Origin: Polyangia bacterium
Lineage (GTDB): Bacteria > Myxococcota_A > Polyangia > Polyangiales > Sandaracinaceae
Direction: 5' to 3'
Length of the DNA: 57,462 nt
Assembly: GCA_030426845.1 (NCBI GenBank)
Contig: JAUHXR010000015.1
Location: forward strand, 1 to 57,462
The notes beneath the pieces are model-generated. The model saw only the letters and a list, made by a program, of their open reading frames with translations, searched no databases and was not told the DNA's origin. Numbering within the stretch: the first letter of the stretch is position 1; each line of letters starts with the position of its first letter. Shown here one piece after another: positions 26,127 to 36,377 of this stretch. The translations under genes and the position numbers were made by a program.

Positions 26127-28161
26127 GGCGTTCCTCCGGCTCCGCGCCCGGCTCGTCCACCGCGCGGTCGAGGTCGAGGATCTTCTGGGTGCCGACGTAG
26201 CTCTTGGTCTCGTAGCGCGTGATCTTGCCGATCTTGCGGACGATGTCGGCCATGCGCTCCGCCTCGCGCACGATCACGTCGGCGGCGTGGTGCTCGGCGC
26301 TGTCGCGCGCCAGCTTGCGCTGCAGCAGCTCGCCGTAGCCGATCACGCTCGTCAGCGGCTGGTTGAGCTCGTGCGCGGCGGTGCCCGCGAGCTCCGCGAT
26401 GAGCGCCTGCTTCTCGGTCACCGCGAGCTTCTGCTGGGCCTGGGCGAGCCGCTCCTCGACCCTCAGCCGATCGCGCAGATCGGTGAAGATCCCCACCGTC
26501 GCCGACGGCTTGCCGGCCTCGTCGTAGATCATCGCCGCGCTCAGCATGATGGGCACGATCTCGCCGCGGACGTTCAACGCGTCGAAGCGTACGCTCTCGA
26601 GCCGGCCCGGGCCGCCGTGCTGCTCGGCCCGGATCATCCGCATGACCTCCTTGGCCTGGCCCGGCGGGTAGAGCTCGGTGACGTTCTTCTTGCCGATCAC
26701 GTCGCGCTGCGGGAAGCCGTAGAGGCGCTCGGCGCCCTGGTTGTAGAGGAGGATCCGGCCGCGCATGTTGGCGGCGACGATCCCGTCGACGCTCGCGTCG
26801 ATCAGCGACTCGAGGAACTCCTTCGTCTCGACCAGCTCGGCCGCCATCTCGCGCTCCGCGGTGACGTCGCGGAAGGAGACGAGGATCGCGCCTTCGCTGT
26901 CGAGCAGGGCGCTGAACGCGCAGCTCACGACGCGCGTCGACCCGTCGGGGCGGCGGATCCGGAGGTCCAGCCCGGTGGAGAAGTCACCCTGGAGGAGCCG
27001 GCTCCAAACCCGTGTCAGCTCTTCGTGATCGTCTTCATGGACGAGCGACTTGAGCTTGCGGCCGCGCATCTCCTCTTCGGCGACCCCGCCGAGCGCGTAG
27101 GCGCGCGGGTTGGCGAAGAGCATGCAACCCTCGCGATCGACGGCGAGGAGCCCGTCGGCGGCCGAGGTGAAGAGGTTGGCGTAGCGCTTGAGCGAGCGCA
27201 GCCGCCGCTCGGCCTCGAACCGGGCGAAGTTCACCTTCTGGGTCTGGTCGCGCAGCGACTGCATCACGCGCGCGTTGCGGAGCGCGATCGCGGTCGCGTT
27301 GGCCACGCTGCGGCAGAAGTCGACCTCGCGCCCGCCGAGCGCGCGCTTCTGCGCGCTGCGCAGGAAGAGCACCCCCATCGCCTCGTCGCGCCACACGATC
27401 GGCAGGAGCGTCAGCGCCACCACCGCGTGGTCGGGCACGCTCTCGCGCACCCCGTCGAGCAGCGGGTGGGTCGCGGCGTCCGAGATCGTGAGCGGCTCAC
27501 GCGTCTTCAGGACCTGCTGAATCTCGGGGTACTTCTCGAGCGAGATCTGGAGATCGGCGATCTCGCGGTCGTCGCTCGTCGCCACCACGAAGCCGACGTC
27601 GTGCACCTCGGAGTCCGGCACCAGGACGATCGACGCGCGATCCACGTTGACGACGTCGGCGATCCGCCGGACCACGGTGTGGAGGATCTCGGAGAAGTCG
27701 AGCGACGACGCGAGCGCCTGGGTGAGCTCCAGCATCGCCTGGGCGTCGCGCTGCTTCTTGGCGATGCGCTCGAGGTCGACCCGCATCCGCAGCAGGCCGC
27801 GCAGCCGCCCCACCAGCTCGACCGGGGGCGCGCTGTCCGAGACGAAGTCGTCGGCGCCCGCCTCGTAGGCCTCCGCGACCGCGGCCTCGTCCGTCAGCCC
27901 GGTGAGCACCACGCTCGGCTGGACGTCGGACCGCGCGCGGACCTCCTCGAGGACCGGGATGCCCATCGAGTCGGCGACGACGATCGCGCTGATCTCCTCC
28001 TGCTCGAGCCGGTCGAGCACCTCGTCGACGCTGGTCGCCGTGAGCGTGACGAACCCCGCCTCGTGAAGCGTGCGACGGACCCCCTCGAGCTTGTCGAGCT
28101 CCGAGTCCACGACCAGGAGCGTCCGCGGCGGCTCCGGCAGGGGTGTGTACCGAGATGTCAA
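26116..28161 (-). CDS. REC-GAF-PAS-PAS-HisKA signalling protein lacking an ATPase domain
   Basis: A 681-residue soluble protein. Residues ~12-125 are receiver-like (TLLVVDSELDKLEGVRRTLH ... AGADDFVSD); the usual phospho-Asp strand reads AIVVADSMGIPV, an atypical form. Residues ~150-310 are a GAF domain, followed by two PAS domains (~335-445 and ~455-580). A dimerisation domain contains His597 in AAHELNQPLTS. The protein ends 84 residues later with no N, G1 or G2 ATPase boxes. It cannot phosphorylate itself by the usual route, and the overlapping downstream gene encodes a complete kinase. The start is a TTG with GGAGGG very close upstream, so its exact position is less certain. Confidence 0.88.
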   Translation of the reverse strand: MTSRYTPLPEPPRTLLVVDSELDKLEGVRRTLHEAGFVTLTATSVDEVLDRLEQEEISAIVVADSMGIPVLEEVRARSDVQPSVVLTGLTDEAAVAEAYEAGADDFVSDSAPPVELVGRLRGLLRMRVDLERIAKKQRDAQAMLELTQALASSLDFSEILHTVVRRIADVVNVDRASIVLVPDSEVHDVGFVVATSDDREIADLQISLEKYPEIQQVLKTREPLTISDAATHPLLDGVRESVPDHAVVALTLLPIVWRDEAMGVLFLRSAQKRALGGREVDFCRSVANATAIALRNARVMQSLRDQTQKVNFARFEAERRLRSLKRYANLFTSAADGLLAVDREGCMLFANPRAYALGGVAEEEMRGRKLKSLVHEDDHEELTRVWSRLLQGDFSTGLDLRIRRPDGSTRVVSCAFSALLDSEGAILVSFRDVTAEREMAAELVETKEFLESLIDASVDGIVAANMRGRILLYNQGAERLYGFPQRDVIGKKNVTELYPPGQAKEVMRMIRAEQHGGPGRLESVRFDALNVRGEIVPIMLSAAMIYDEAGKPSATVGIFTDLRDRLRVEERLAQAQQKLAVTEKQALIAELAGTAAHELNQPLTSVIGYGELLQRKLARDSAEHHAADVIVREAERMADIVRKIGKITRYETKSYVGTQKILDLDRAVDEPGAEPEERREQ

Positions 28162-28312
28162 CGCCCTCCGAGCCTACATGACCGCCCGGCGTTCGAGAAC
28201 CGGTCCCCGGCCGGGCGGAGGACGATCGCGGGCGCGCGGCAGCGCGGGAGATTTCGCGGAATCTGGGCGGGCCCTGGGGGGGCGCCGCTATGATGTCCGG
28301 CGCCCTCCGACC

Positions 28313-29473
28313 ATGCCGTCCTCCGCCCCACGCCCTGCGACCGCGGCCACGCCCACACCCCCGCGGCGGGGCCCGCTCGCCGCCCTGGTCGCCCTCGCCC
28401 TGGGGCTCCTCGCGGGGCCCTGGGCGGGACCCGGCGCGAGGCGTGCCCGGGCCCAGGACGACTCCGAGCCGGGGGCGCGCCGCCGGATCGCGGTCCTGCT
28501 CCTCAGCGTCGCCGAGGTGGACCCGGAGGTCGCGGACTCGCTCAGCGAGGTCCTCATCGGTGCGGTCGCGGCCCGCGGGGGCATGACGATCCTCGGGCGC
28601 GAGGAGTTCGAGGCCCAGCTCGACGCGGGCGAGACCGACACCCTGAGCTGCGTGACCTCGCTCGCCTGCCTCGGGCGCGTCGGGGTGCAGCTCGGGGTGG
28701 ACGAGGTGATCGCGGGCACGATCGCCCGGCGCGAGGGCGTCTGGGTCTTCAACCTCAACCGCGTCGAGGTAGCCCGCGGGGAGGTCGTGGGGCGGGTGTT
28801 TCGGGAGATCGCGGGAGACCTCGGCGCGGTCGCCGACGCGCTCCACGCCGCGGTCGAGGAGGTCTACGCGCCGCCGCCCGAGCCGCCGCCCGTCGAGCCG
28901 CCGCCGCCGGCCGCGCCGCCGAGCGGGGTCCTGAGCCTGGCCGCCCCCGCCGACGGGGCGGAGGTGTTCCTCGACGGCGCGGTGCTCGGCGCGATCGAGG
29001 GCGGCCGCCTCGAGCGGGCGGGGATCGAGCCGGGGTCGCACGAGGTCGAGGTCGTGGCGGCGGGCTACGCGCTCTGGGCGCGCACCGTGCGCGTGGATCC
29101 GGGCGCGACCCTCCACCTCGACGCGAGGCTCCGCGAGGCGTTCGACGAGCACGTGCACCCCCTGGTCTGGATCGCCGGCGCGGTCGCGGCCGCGTCGCTC
29201 GCGACCGCGATCCCGCTCGGGGTCTCATCGCAGGAGACGCTCGCGCTCCCGCTCGAGGCGCGACGTCAGGGCACGCCCCGGCGGGCCGAGGCCCTCGCCT
29301 TCTACGAGGCGCGCGAGCGCGAGGCGATCGCCGCGGACGTCCTCTACGTGCTCGGAGGCGCGGCCGCGGTGGCGGCGGCAGTCGCCCTGTTCTTCCCGGA
29401 GCGCACGCGACGCGGCCTGCCCGAGCGCGGCGGGGTGCGCGCGACCGGGCTCGGCATCGAGGGCTGGTTCTGA
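28313..29473 (+). CDS. Secreted or anchored PEGA-domain protein
   Basis: A 386-residue protein. A long N-terminal hydrophobic segment ends in RARAQDD, suggesting a signal peptide. Residues ~55-185 are a globular domain (RRIAVLLLSVAEVDPEVADS), reminiscent of proteins that probe other factors' activity, though I cannot name its family. After a proline-rich linker a PEGA domain follows (GVLSLAAPADGAEVFLDGAV ... VEVVAAGYALWARTVRV). Two hydrophobic segments lie near the C-terminus. PEGA domains are thought to bind surface structures. The ATG is chosen for the best signal peptide; a TATGAT box at 28289-28294 may be its promoter. The next gene overlaps its stop (TGATG). Confidence 0.75.
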   Translation: MPSSAPRPATAATPTPPRRGPLAALVALALGLLAGPWAGPGARRARAQDDSEPGARRRIAVLLLSVAEVDPEVADSLSEVLIGAVAARGGMTILGREEFEAQLDAGETDTLSCVTSLACLGRVGVQLGVDEVIAGTIARREGVWVFNLNRVEVARGEVVGRVFREIAGDLGAVADALHAAVEEVYAPPPEPPPVEPPPPAAPPSGVLSLAAPADGAEVFLDGAVLGAIEGGRLERAGIEPGSHEVEVVAAGYALWARTVRVDPGATLHLDARLREAFDEHVHPLVWIAGAVAAASLATAIPLGVSSQETLALPLEARRQGTPRRAEALAFYEAREREAIAADVLYVLGGAAAVAAAVALFFPERTRRGLPERGGVRATGLGIEGWF

Positions 29474-30663
29474 TGCGCGAAGCCCAATCCGCGCGCGGCC
29501 TCTGGGCGCTGGCGGTCGCGGCCGCGCTCGTCGGGTGCGCGGTCACCCCGCCGGCGGTGATCGACGATGGGCTCTTCGCGTGCACCGACCCGGCCGAGGA
29601 CTGCGGGCCCGGCCAGGGCTGCGCGGAGGGCAACGTCTACTCGCCCGACTTCTGCCGCCCGGCCTGCGACCCCGACGATCCGAGCTCGTGCCCGGGAGGG
29701 GTCTGCACCGCGCGCGGCGCCTGCCTCGCGGGCTGCACGATCCTCGCCGACGGCAGCGACACGGGCTGCGCCGAGGAGTTCACCTGCGTCCGCATCGACG
29801 CGCTCCGGGACGACGGGGTGTGTTGGCCGGTCGACGGCTGCACGCGCAGCGACGAGTGCGACGACGAGACCGAGCAGTGCATCAACGAGGCCCTCGGCCT
29901 GCCCGCGATGACGTCGAGCCTCAGTTTCGACAACCTCTATTGCACGGCACGTCCCGACGAGGAGCAGCGCTGCCCCGAGGGCTACCTCACCTTCGACGCC
30001 CCGAGCCCGACCGACCTGCGCGGCACCGTGCGCGTGTGCTACCCGCCGTGCGCGGTCGACGGCTCGACCCTCTGCCCACCGGCGACGACCTGCTTCGGTC
30101 CGTTCGGCGACATCTTCACCGGCAGCCCCGAGCGGCCGCCGTGCTTCCCGGGGTTCTGGGGCCTGCCTTGCGAGGACGACACCCACTGCCTGATCGGCCG
30201 CTGCCTGCCGGTGGGCGAAGGGCGCCGCGCCTGTACGGAGACCTGCGCAGGCGCCGAGGGGCTCGGTGGCTGCCAGGGCCTCGACGGCCTGGGCGAGGGG
30301 CTCTTCGTGTTCAGCCGCCTCACCTGCGAGGACGTGGGCGGGGTCGAGACCTGCGTGCCGCGCTTCGACCTGGGGTCCCTCTGCGACGCGCAGCTCGACT
30401 GCGTCGCCGACGCGCCGTGCGCCGCGGTCACCCTCGGCGACATCGACACGCGCGCCTGCGTGCGGGCTTGCGATTCGAGCGCGGACTGCGTCGCGGGCAC
30501 GGGTGGCGTCGAGGCGGAGTACCGGTGCGTGGGTGGGCTCTGCCGGCGCCGCCGCCGCGACGGCTCGCGCTGCGCGGTCAACGACGAGTGCCTCTCCGGG
30601 ATCTGCTGCCCGGTCGGGGAGGGGATCGCGGTGTGTCGCGCGTTCTGCTCCGAGCCGCCGTGA
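29473..30663 (+). CDS. Cysteine-rich surface lipoprotein
   Basis: A 396-residue predicted lipoprotein; the signal ends AVAAALVGC. The mature part holds about 50 cysteines in repeating short modules such as CGPGQGCAEGN, CRPACDPDDPSSCPGGVC and CAVNDECLSGICC. The spacing resembles the disulfide-rich modules common in myxobacterial outer-surface proteins. No enzymatic motif is seen. Function is unknown; adhesion or structural roles are possible. It is translationally coupled to the PEGA-domain gene (TGATG), suggesting both act at the cell surface. A similar lipoprotein lies at 46549-48174. Confidence 0.82.
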   Translation: MREAQSARGLWALAVAAALVGCAVTPPAVIDDGLFACTDPAEDCGPGQGCAEGNVYSPDFCRPACDPDDPSSCPGGVCTARGACLAGCTILADGSDTGCAEEFTCVRIDALRDDGVCWPVDGCTRSDECDDETEQCINEALGLPAMTSSLSFDNLYCTARPDEEQRCPEGYLTFDAPSPTDLRGTVRVCYPPCAVDGSTLCPPATTCFGPFGDIFTGSPERPPCFPGFWGLPCEDDTHCLIGRCLPVGEGRRACTETCAGAEGLGGCQGLDGLGEGLFVFSRLTCEDVGGVETCVPRFDLGSLCDAQLDCVADAPCAAVTLGDIDTRACVRACDSSADCVAGTGGVEAEYRCVGGLCRRRRRDGSRCAVNDECLSGICCPVGEGIAVCRAFCSEPP

Positions 30664-30697
30664 GGTCAGCCCCCGGGAGGTCACGCGCGGAGCCACC

Positions 30698-30730
30698 ATG
30701 AAGGACGCGAGCGGACGGACGCGAGCATGA
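30698..30730 (+). CDS. Possible 10-residue leader peptide (MKDASGRTRA) overlapping the murI start
   Basis: An ATG at 30698 with CGGAG five bases upstream opens an 11-codon frame whose TGA (30728-30730) overlaps the murI ATG as ATGA. The murI start itself has no clear ribosome site, so translation of murI may depend on re-initiation after this leader. This is inferred from layout only. Confidence 0.4.
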   Translation: MKDASGRTRA

Positions 30731-31548
30731 CGGACCAACGACGAGAGGCCCCGATCGGGGTGTTCGACTCGGGCCTCGGCGGCCTGACGGTGGCGCGGGC
30801 GATCCGCGCCCGGCTCCCCTCGGAGCGTTTGATCTACCTGGGCGACACGGCCCGCGTGCCCTACGGGACGCGGAGCGCGCACACCGTGATCCGCTACGCG
30901 CGCACCTGCGCGTCCCACCTCGCGGCGCGCGGGGTCAAGATGCTGGTCGTCGCGTGCAACACCGTGAGCGCGGTCGCGCTGCCGATGCTGCGCGTGGAGC
31001 TCGACGTGCCGGTTCTGGGCGTGATCGGCCCGGGGGCGCGAGCCGGGGTAGCCGCGACGCGCTCGCACCGCGTCGGGATCCTCGCGACCGCCGGCACGGT
31101 CGGCTCGGGCGCGTACCCCCGGATGATCGCGGCGACGAGCACCCGCTGCGAGGTCGTCCAGCGCGCGGCCCCCCTCCTCGTCCCGCTCGTCGAGGAGGGC
31201 TGGCTCGACGGTGAGGTGCCCCCGCTGGTGGTGCGCCGCTACCTCGCCGATCTGATCGCGCAGGACGTCGACACCATCGTCCTCGGCTGCACGCACTACC
31301 CCCTGCTGGCCCCGCTCATCGAGCGCGAGGCGGCCGCGCTGGCCGGCGCTCCCGTGGCGATCGTCGACAGCGCCGAGGCGACGGCCGAGGAGCTGGCGGC
31401 CGTCCTCGAGGAGCGAGGCCTCGCGCGTGAGGGCGAGGGCGGGCTCGACCTGATGGTGACCGATCTGCCCGACCGATTCGCCGAGGTCGCGAGCCGCTTC
31501 CTCGGCCAGGAGCTGAGCCGAGAGGACGTGGCGGCGATCGATCTCTAG
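30727..31548 (+). CDS. murI: Glutamate racemase
   Basis: A 273-residue cytoplasmic enzyme that converts L- to D-glutamate for peptidoglycan. The family signatures are clear: IGVFDSGLGGLTV at the N-terminus, LGDTARVPYG, and the two catalytic cysteines, Cys77 in ACNTVSA and Cys188 in GCTHYPLL. The length is usual. It converges with the two-module lipoprotein gene, 36 bp away. The gap includes a small GCCGG/CCGGC stem without a T-tract. It may be co-transcribed with the preceding lipoprotein gene (63-bp gap), with the leader peptide between them. Confidence 0.95.
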   Translation: MTDQRREAPIGVFDSGLGGLTVARAIRARLPSERLIYLGDTARVPYGTRSAHTVIRYARTCASHLAARGVKMLVVACNTVSAVALPMLRVELDVPVLGVIGPGARAGVAATRSHRVGILATAGTVGSGAYPRMIAATSTRCEVVQRAAPLLVPLVEEGWLDGEVPPLVVRRYLADLIAQDVDTIVLGCTHYPLLAPLIEREAAALAGAPVAIVDSAEATAEELAAVLEERGLAREGEGGLDLMVTDLPDRFAEVASRFLGQELSREDVAAIDL

Positions 31549-31584
31549 CGCGCGCCCGTGCCGGCTCAGACCGGCCAGGCTCTG

Positions 31585-32544
31585 CTACTCTTCTTGCGGC
31601 TCTCCGTCCGGCTCGTCCGAGCCCGGCTCCCCGGGCTCCGAGTCCGGGCCCTCCGCGCCTGCCGACCCCGAGTCTCCCGACCCCGACCGCCGCACCGGCG
31701 CGCGGATCCGGAACAGCGACGTCCACGTCCGACCCCCGTCGCGCAGCTCGACCTCGAACGCGTGGGCGACCCGCCGTCGCACGCGCCCCGGCACCCACTC
31801 GGGGGGCTCCCAGGTGCGGCGCACGTGGACCTCGTCGCCCTCGCGGAGGTCGTCGGCCTGGACCAGGCTTCGGTCCACCCAAGCCGACTCGCCGTCGAGG
31901 TAGACCACGTGGAGCCGGCCCTGCTCGTCCTCGGCCGTCACCACGCCCGCGAACAGGAGCCGCTGCGACTGGTAGTTCACGAGCACCCGCGAGCCCACCG
32001 CCGGCGCCACCACCGCGGGCGGCGGCGTGGGGGTCGCGTCGGGGGCGGGGCTCCCGTCGGCCGTGCGCGCGAAGCGGACGTGGGGGAGCGCCGTCCAGCC
32101 GTCCTCGCCCCCGTGGCGGTGAACGTAGAGCGCCTCGCCGAGGCGGCGCCCGACCTGAGCCGAGGCGTACTCGCCGTCGACCTGCGCGCGCACGTGGACC
32201 TCGGCCTCCTCACCGAGCGCGTCGGGGCGGAGGGCGTCGGCGCCGACCCACTCGCTCGCGCCGTCGGCGTAGACCACGCGGTGCTGGTCCTCGCGGCGCT
32301 CGACCACGACGCCATAGAAGAAGAAACCCGTGTTGCGGAAGTTCGACCAGACCACCGTGCCCACGGGCACCGGCTCGGCGCTGAGCTCGGAGGCGCGCTC
32401 GCGGGACGAGCCGCCCTCGCTGCGGTGGGTGAGGCCGATGTTCGGCGGCAGATCAGGCCCGCCCCGCCCGACGCAGGCCGGGAGGGCGAGCATCGCGCCG
32501 ACGGCGGCTCCGAGGATCAGCGGGCCGACGTGGTTTCTCAGCAC
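31585..32544 (-). CDS. Lipoprotein with two Tudor/SH3-like modules and an acidic tail
   Basis: A 319-residue protein with a lipoprotein signal (AVGAMLALPAC). Two modules share a plan. The first (residues ~60-150) has VVWSNFRNTGFFFYGVVVER and VVYADGASEWVGADALRPD. The second (~185-285) has VLVNYQSQRLLFAGVVTAED and VVYLDGESAWVDRSLVQADD. The repeated aromatic strands and VVY-DG-S-WV pattern resemble Tudor or Agenet-type barrels, here apparently outside the cytoplasm. The tail is rich in Glu, Asp, Ser and Gly. It starts 12 bp after atpC on the same strand and is probably co-transcribed with the ATP synthase genes. I cannot assign a function. Confidence 0.72.
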   Translation of the reverse strand: MLRNHVGPLILGAAVGAMLALPACVGRGGPDLPPNIGLTHRSEGGSSRERASELSAEPVPVGTVVWSNFRNTGFFFYGVVVERREDQHRVVYADGASEWVGADALRPDALGEEAEVHVRAQVDGEYASAQVGRRLGEALYVHRHGGEDGWTALPHVRFARTADGSPAPDATPTPPPAVVAPAVGSRVLVNYQSQRLLFAGVVTAEDEQGRLHVVYLDGESAWVDRSLVQADDLREGDEVHVRRTWEPPEWVPGRVRRRVAHAFEVELRDGGRTWTSLFRIRAPVRRSGSGDSGSAGAEGPDSEPGEPGSDEPDGEPQEE

Positions 32545-32556
32545 GCGGCCAGTCTG

Positions 32557-32982
32557 TCAGCGTTCGGCGGCGGCCGCGAGCAGCTCGAGGCGGGCGTTGG
32601 CCCACTCGATGTCGCGCGCGACCTCCTCGTAGTCGTGCCCGACATAGGCGCCCTCGAGCGCCTGGAGCCGCGACTCGGCCTCCTCGAGCTCCTCCCGCAC
32701 CGACTCGGCGTCCACGTCCTCGGGGCGCACGAACACGTCGGTCAGGAGCAGGACCTTGTCCGGGCCCGCCTCGACGAAGCCAGGGCCGACCGCCGCGAAG
32801 CGATCCTCGCCGGCCACGCGGTACTTCACGATCCCCGAGCGCAGCGCGGCGAGGAGCGGGAGGTGGCCCGGCAGCACGCCGAACTCGCCCTGCACGCTCG
32901 GCGCCGCGACCGACTCGCAGTCCAGCTTCAGCGCCAGACCGACGGGGGTCGCGACCTCGAGGGTGAGCAGCTCTTCGGCCAC
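32557..32982 (-). CDS. atpC: ATP synthase F1 subunit epsilon
   Basis: A 141-residue subunit of the F1 central stalk. The N-terminal beta-sandwich shows GEFGVLPGHLPLLAALRSGIV and VGPGFVEAGPDKVLLLTDVF. The C-terminal helical pair is present (ESVREELEEAESRLQALEG). The GTG start sits 1 nt after the atpD stop, the usual D-C coupling. The length is normal. Confidence 0.93.
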   Translation of the reverse strand: MAEELLTLEVATPVGLALKLDCESVAAPSVQGEFGVLPGHLPLLAALRSGIVKYRVAGEDRFAAVGPGFVEAGPDKVLLLTDVFVRPEDVDAESVREELEEAESRLQALEGAYVGHDYEEVARDIEWANARLELLAAAAER

Positions 32983-32983
32983 G

Positions 32984-34526
<1,543 letters not shown>

Positions 34527-34602
34527 AAGGGGGTCTGGGGTCGAGCGGGGCTCGCGGCGAGGCCTGACCTGACGTCTCCCCCAAGGTGCGGAGATCGCGC
34601 GG

Positions 34603-35634
34603 TTATTCGGCGCAAGCGATGGGGCTCCGACCGATCGCGACGTCGTCGACGTAGAGCACCGCGCCGTTGACCATGTTGTCGGTGTAGCCGAGGCCGATCC
34701 CGAAGTGGCGCCAGGGGAGGAGTGAGAGGGTGTCGATCCCGACCCTGCGAACGGCCGGCGTGGCGCTGTCGCCCACGTAGGTCGCGACCGAGCCGTTGGT
34801 CGCGTCGACCGCGACGTGGGTGCGGATGCAGACCCACTCGTCCCGCGGGAACATGGGGCGGGGGTCCGGGTCGCCGGCGGGGGGGCGCGGATCGATCCGC
34901 AAGACCGAGCTGTCGGTGCCGACGTACATGGCGACCCGGTCGACGTCGAGGTTGAACCCGAGCGCGCGCTCCTCGAAGTAGGTGCCGCGGTGGACTCCGA
35001 GGTGGAACACGCTCGCGTGGCCCATGACGAGCGGCCTTCCGTCGGGCAGGTCTGTCGGCACGTAGAGGTGCGCCCGGATGTAGATGTCGCCGCCGGTGAT
35101 CCCCGGCAGATCCGCCACCCCGCCGTCGCGCGGCGCCCCCGCGTCGAACATCTCGTCGATGGGCGGGCAGGTGAAGCCGGTGAACGGGCAGATCTCGATC
35201 TCGGCCGCTCCGCCCGGGGTGACGGTGGTCACCCGGAGCATCCCCGCGCCGCGGTGCGCGGTCACGTTGGGGTCGGCGTTGCCCGTGCCGAGGTACGCGA
35301 CCCGCGAGCGATCGGGGTACTCGCGCCACCCGTTGCCTGACGGATTCGTGCCCTCGAAGTCCTCGCAGAAGGCGTCGGCCGGGCAGTCCGGCGGGCCGGC
35401 GTCCGTGCCCCCGCCCGCGTCCATCCCGCCGCCCCCGTCCATCCCGCGCCCCGCGTCGCGTCCGCCCGCGTCGCGCGCCGCGCCCGCGCGACACACCTGG
35501 GCGGGCATCTCGCAGACGTAGCCCTCGGGGCAGGGGCAGGGTCGGCCGTCGACGTCGATCGGATCGAAGGCGCAGCCCACGAGGGCGACCGCGAGCAGCG
35601 GCGCGATCCCCAGCCGATCCGACCGCGCCGTCAC
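34603..35634 (-). CDS. Lipoprotein with LamG/lectin-like domain
   Basis: A 343-residue predicted lipoprotein; the signal ends PLLAVALVGC. A short cysteine cluster (CPCPEGYVC) and an Asp/Gly/Ala-rich linker precede a domain beginning FCEDFEGTNPSGNGWREY and ending GLGYTDNMVNGAVLYVDDVA. That is the jelly-roll pattern of polysaccharide-binding or concanavalin-like proteins. It probably binds a glycan at the cell surface; the ligand is unknown. The GTG at 35634 overlaps the stop of the TPR-protein gene (GTGA). This is the last gene of the kinase-TPR-lipoprotein operon. The 188 bp between it and atpD hold only the atpD promoter. Confidence 0.75.
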   Translation of the reverse strand: MTARSDRLGIAPLLAVALVGCAFDPIDVDGRPCPCPEGYVCEMPAQVCRAGAARDAGGRDAGRGMDGGGGMDAGGGTDAGPPDCPADAFCEDFEGTNPSGNGWREYPDRSRVAYLGTGNADPNVTAHRGAGMLRVTTVTPGGAAEIEICPFTGFTCPPIDEMFDAGAPRDGGVADLPGITGGDIYIRAHLYVPTDLPDGRPLVMGHASVFHLGVHRGTYFEERALGFNLDVDRVAMYVGTDSSVLRIDPRPPAGDPDPRPMFPRDEWVCIRTHVAVDATNGSVATYVGDSATPAVRRVGIDTLSLLPWRHFGIGLGYTDNMVNGAVLYVDDVAIGRSPIACAE

Positions 35635-36377
35635 TGCAGGCTCCAGCGCCAGGGCCCGAGGCTGACCGCGGCCTCGTCGTCGCTCGAGCCGCTCACCAGC
35701 AGCTCGATCAGGCCCCACGTCAGCCCGACGAGCGCGAGGCCCGCGCCCACGCCGAACAAGACGTTGGCGGCCGTGCCCAGCCCCTGGGCCTCGGCCACCA
35801 GGTCCGCGGTGCGGGCGCCCGAGAGGGTGGGCGAGTCGGTCGCCTCGCCGTAGCGGCCGGAGGCCAGCGCGCCGAGGATGATGCCGGTGACCAGCGCAGC
35901 CCCGCCCGCGCCCAGCACGATCCAGGGTACGGGCCCGCTCGGCGGCCCCGCGTCGCCGTCCGGCGGGGGCGCGGGAGGCGTCTGGGCCACGGCCGTGGCG
36001 GCTTCGCGCGTAGCGGCCTCGCGCTCGGCGACCTCGGCCTCGAGCTCGACCTGGCGCCGGAGCGTCTCGAGGCTGCGCTCGACGTCCGGCCGATCATCGG
36101 CGTCCGGCGCGGCCTCGAGGTAGGCCTCGTAGGCCTCGACCGCCTCGGCGGCCATCCCGGCTCGCTCGCACGCGCGACCGCGGTTGAGCAGGAGCGAGGT
36201 CTCGGGCCGCAGCGCGTAGACCCGCGCGAAGAGCTCGGCCGCCCGCTCGTAGTCCTCGTCGCCGTAGGCGCGCGCGGCCGCGAGAAAGAGCGCGTCCGGA
36301 TCGTCGTCGCTCTGCGCGAGGGCGGGCGAGGCGGTCAGGGCGAGGCCGAGGGCGGCGAGGGCGAGGGCGCGGTTCAC
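35631..36377 (-). CDS. TPR-containing exported protein with C-terminal membrane segments
   Basis: A 248-residue protein with a signal peptide (MNRALALAALGLALTASPALAQ). Residues ~25-100 contain tetratricopeptide-like helices (DALFLAAARAYGDEDYERAAELFARVYALRPETSLLLNRG). A coiled-coil-like Glu/Ala/Arg stretch follows (VELEAEVAEREAATREA). Two hydrophobic segments follow near the C-terminus. It overlaps the Ser/Thr kinase gene by 4 bp and the lipoprotein gene by 4 bp, so all three are made together. TPR proteins next to PEGA kinases are common in myxobacteria and may present partners to the kinase. Confidence 0.82.
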   Translation of the reverse strand: MNRALALAALGLALTASPALAQSDDDPDALFLAAARAYGDEDYERAAELFARVYALRPETSLLLNRGRACERAGMAAEAVEAYEAYLEAAPDADDRPDVERSLETLRRQVELEAEVAEREAATREAATAVAQTPPAPPPDGDAGPPSGPVPWIVLGAGGAALVTGIILGALASGRYGEATDSPTLSGARTADLVAEAQGLGTAANVLFGVGAGLALVGLTWGLIELLVSGSSDDEAAVSLGPWRWSLQ

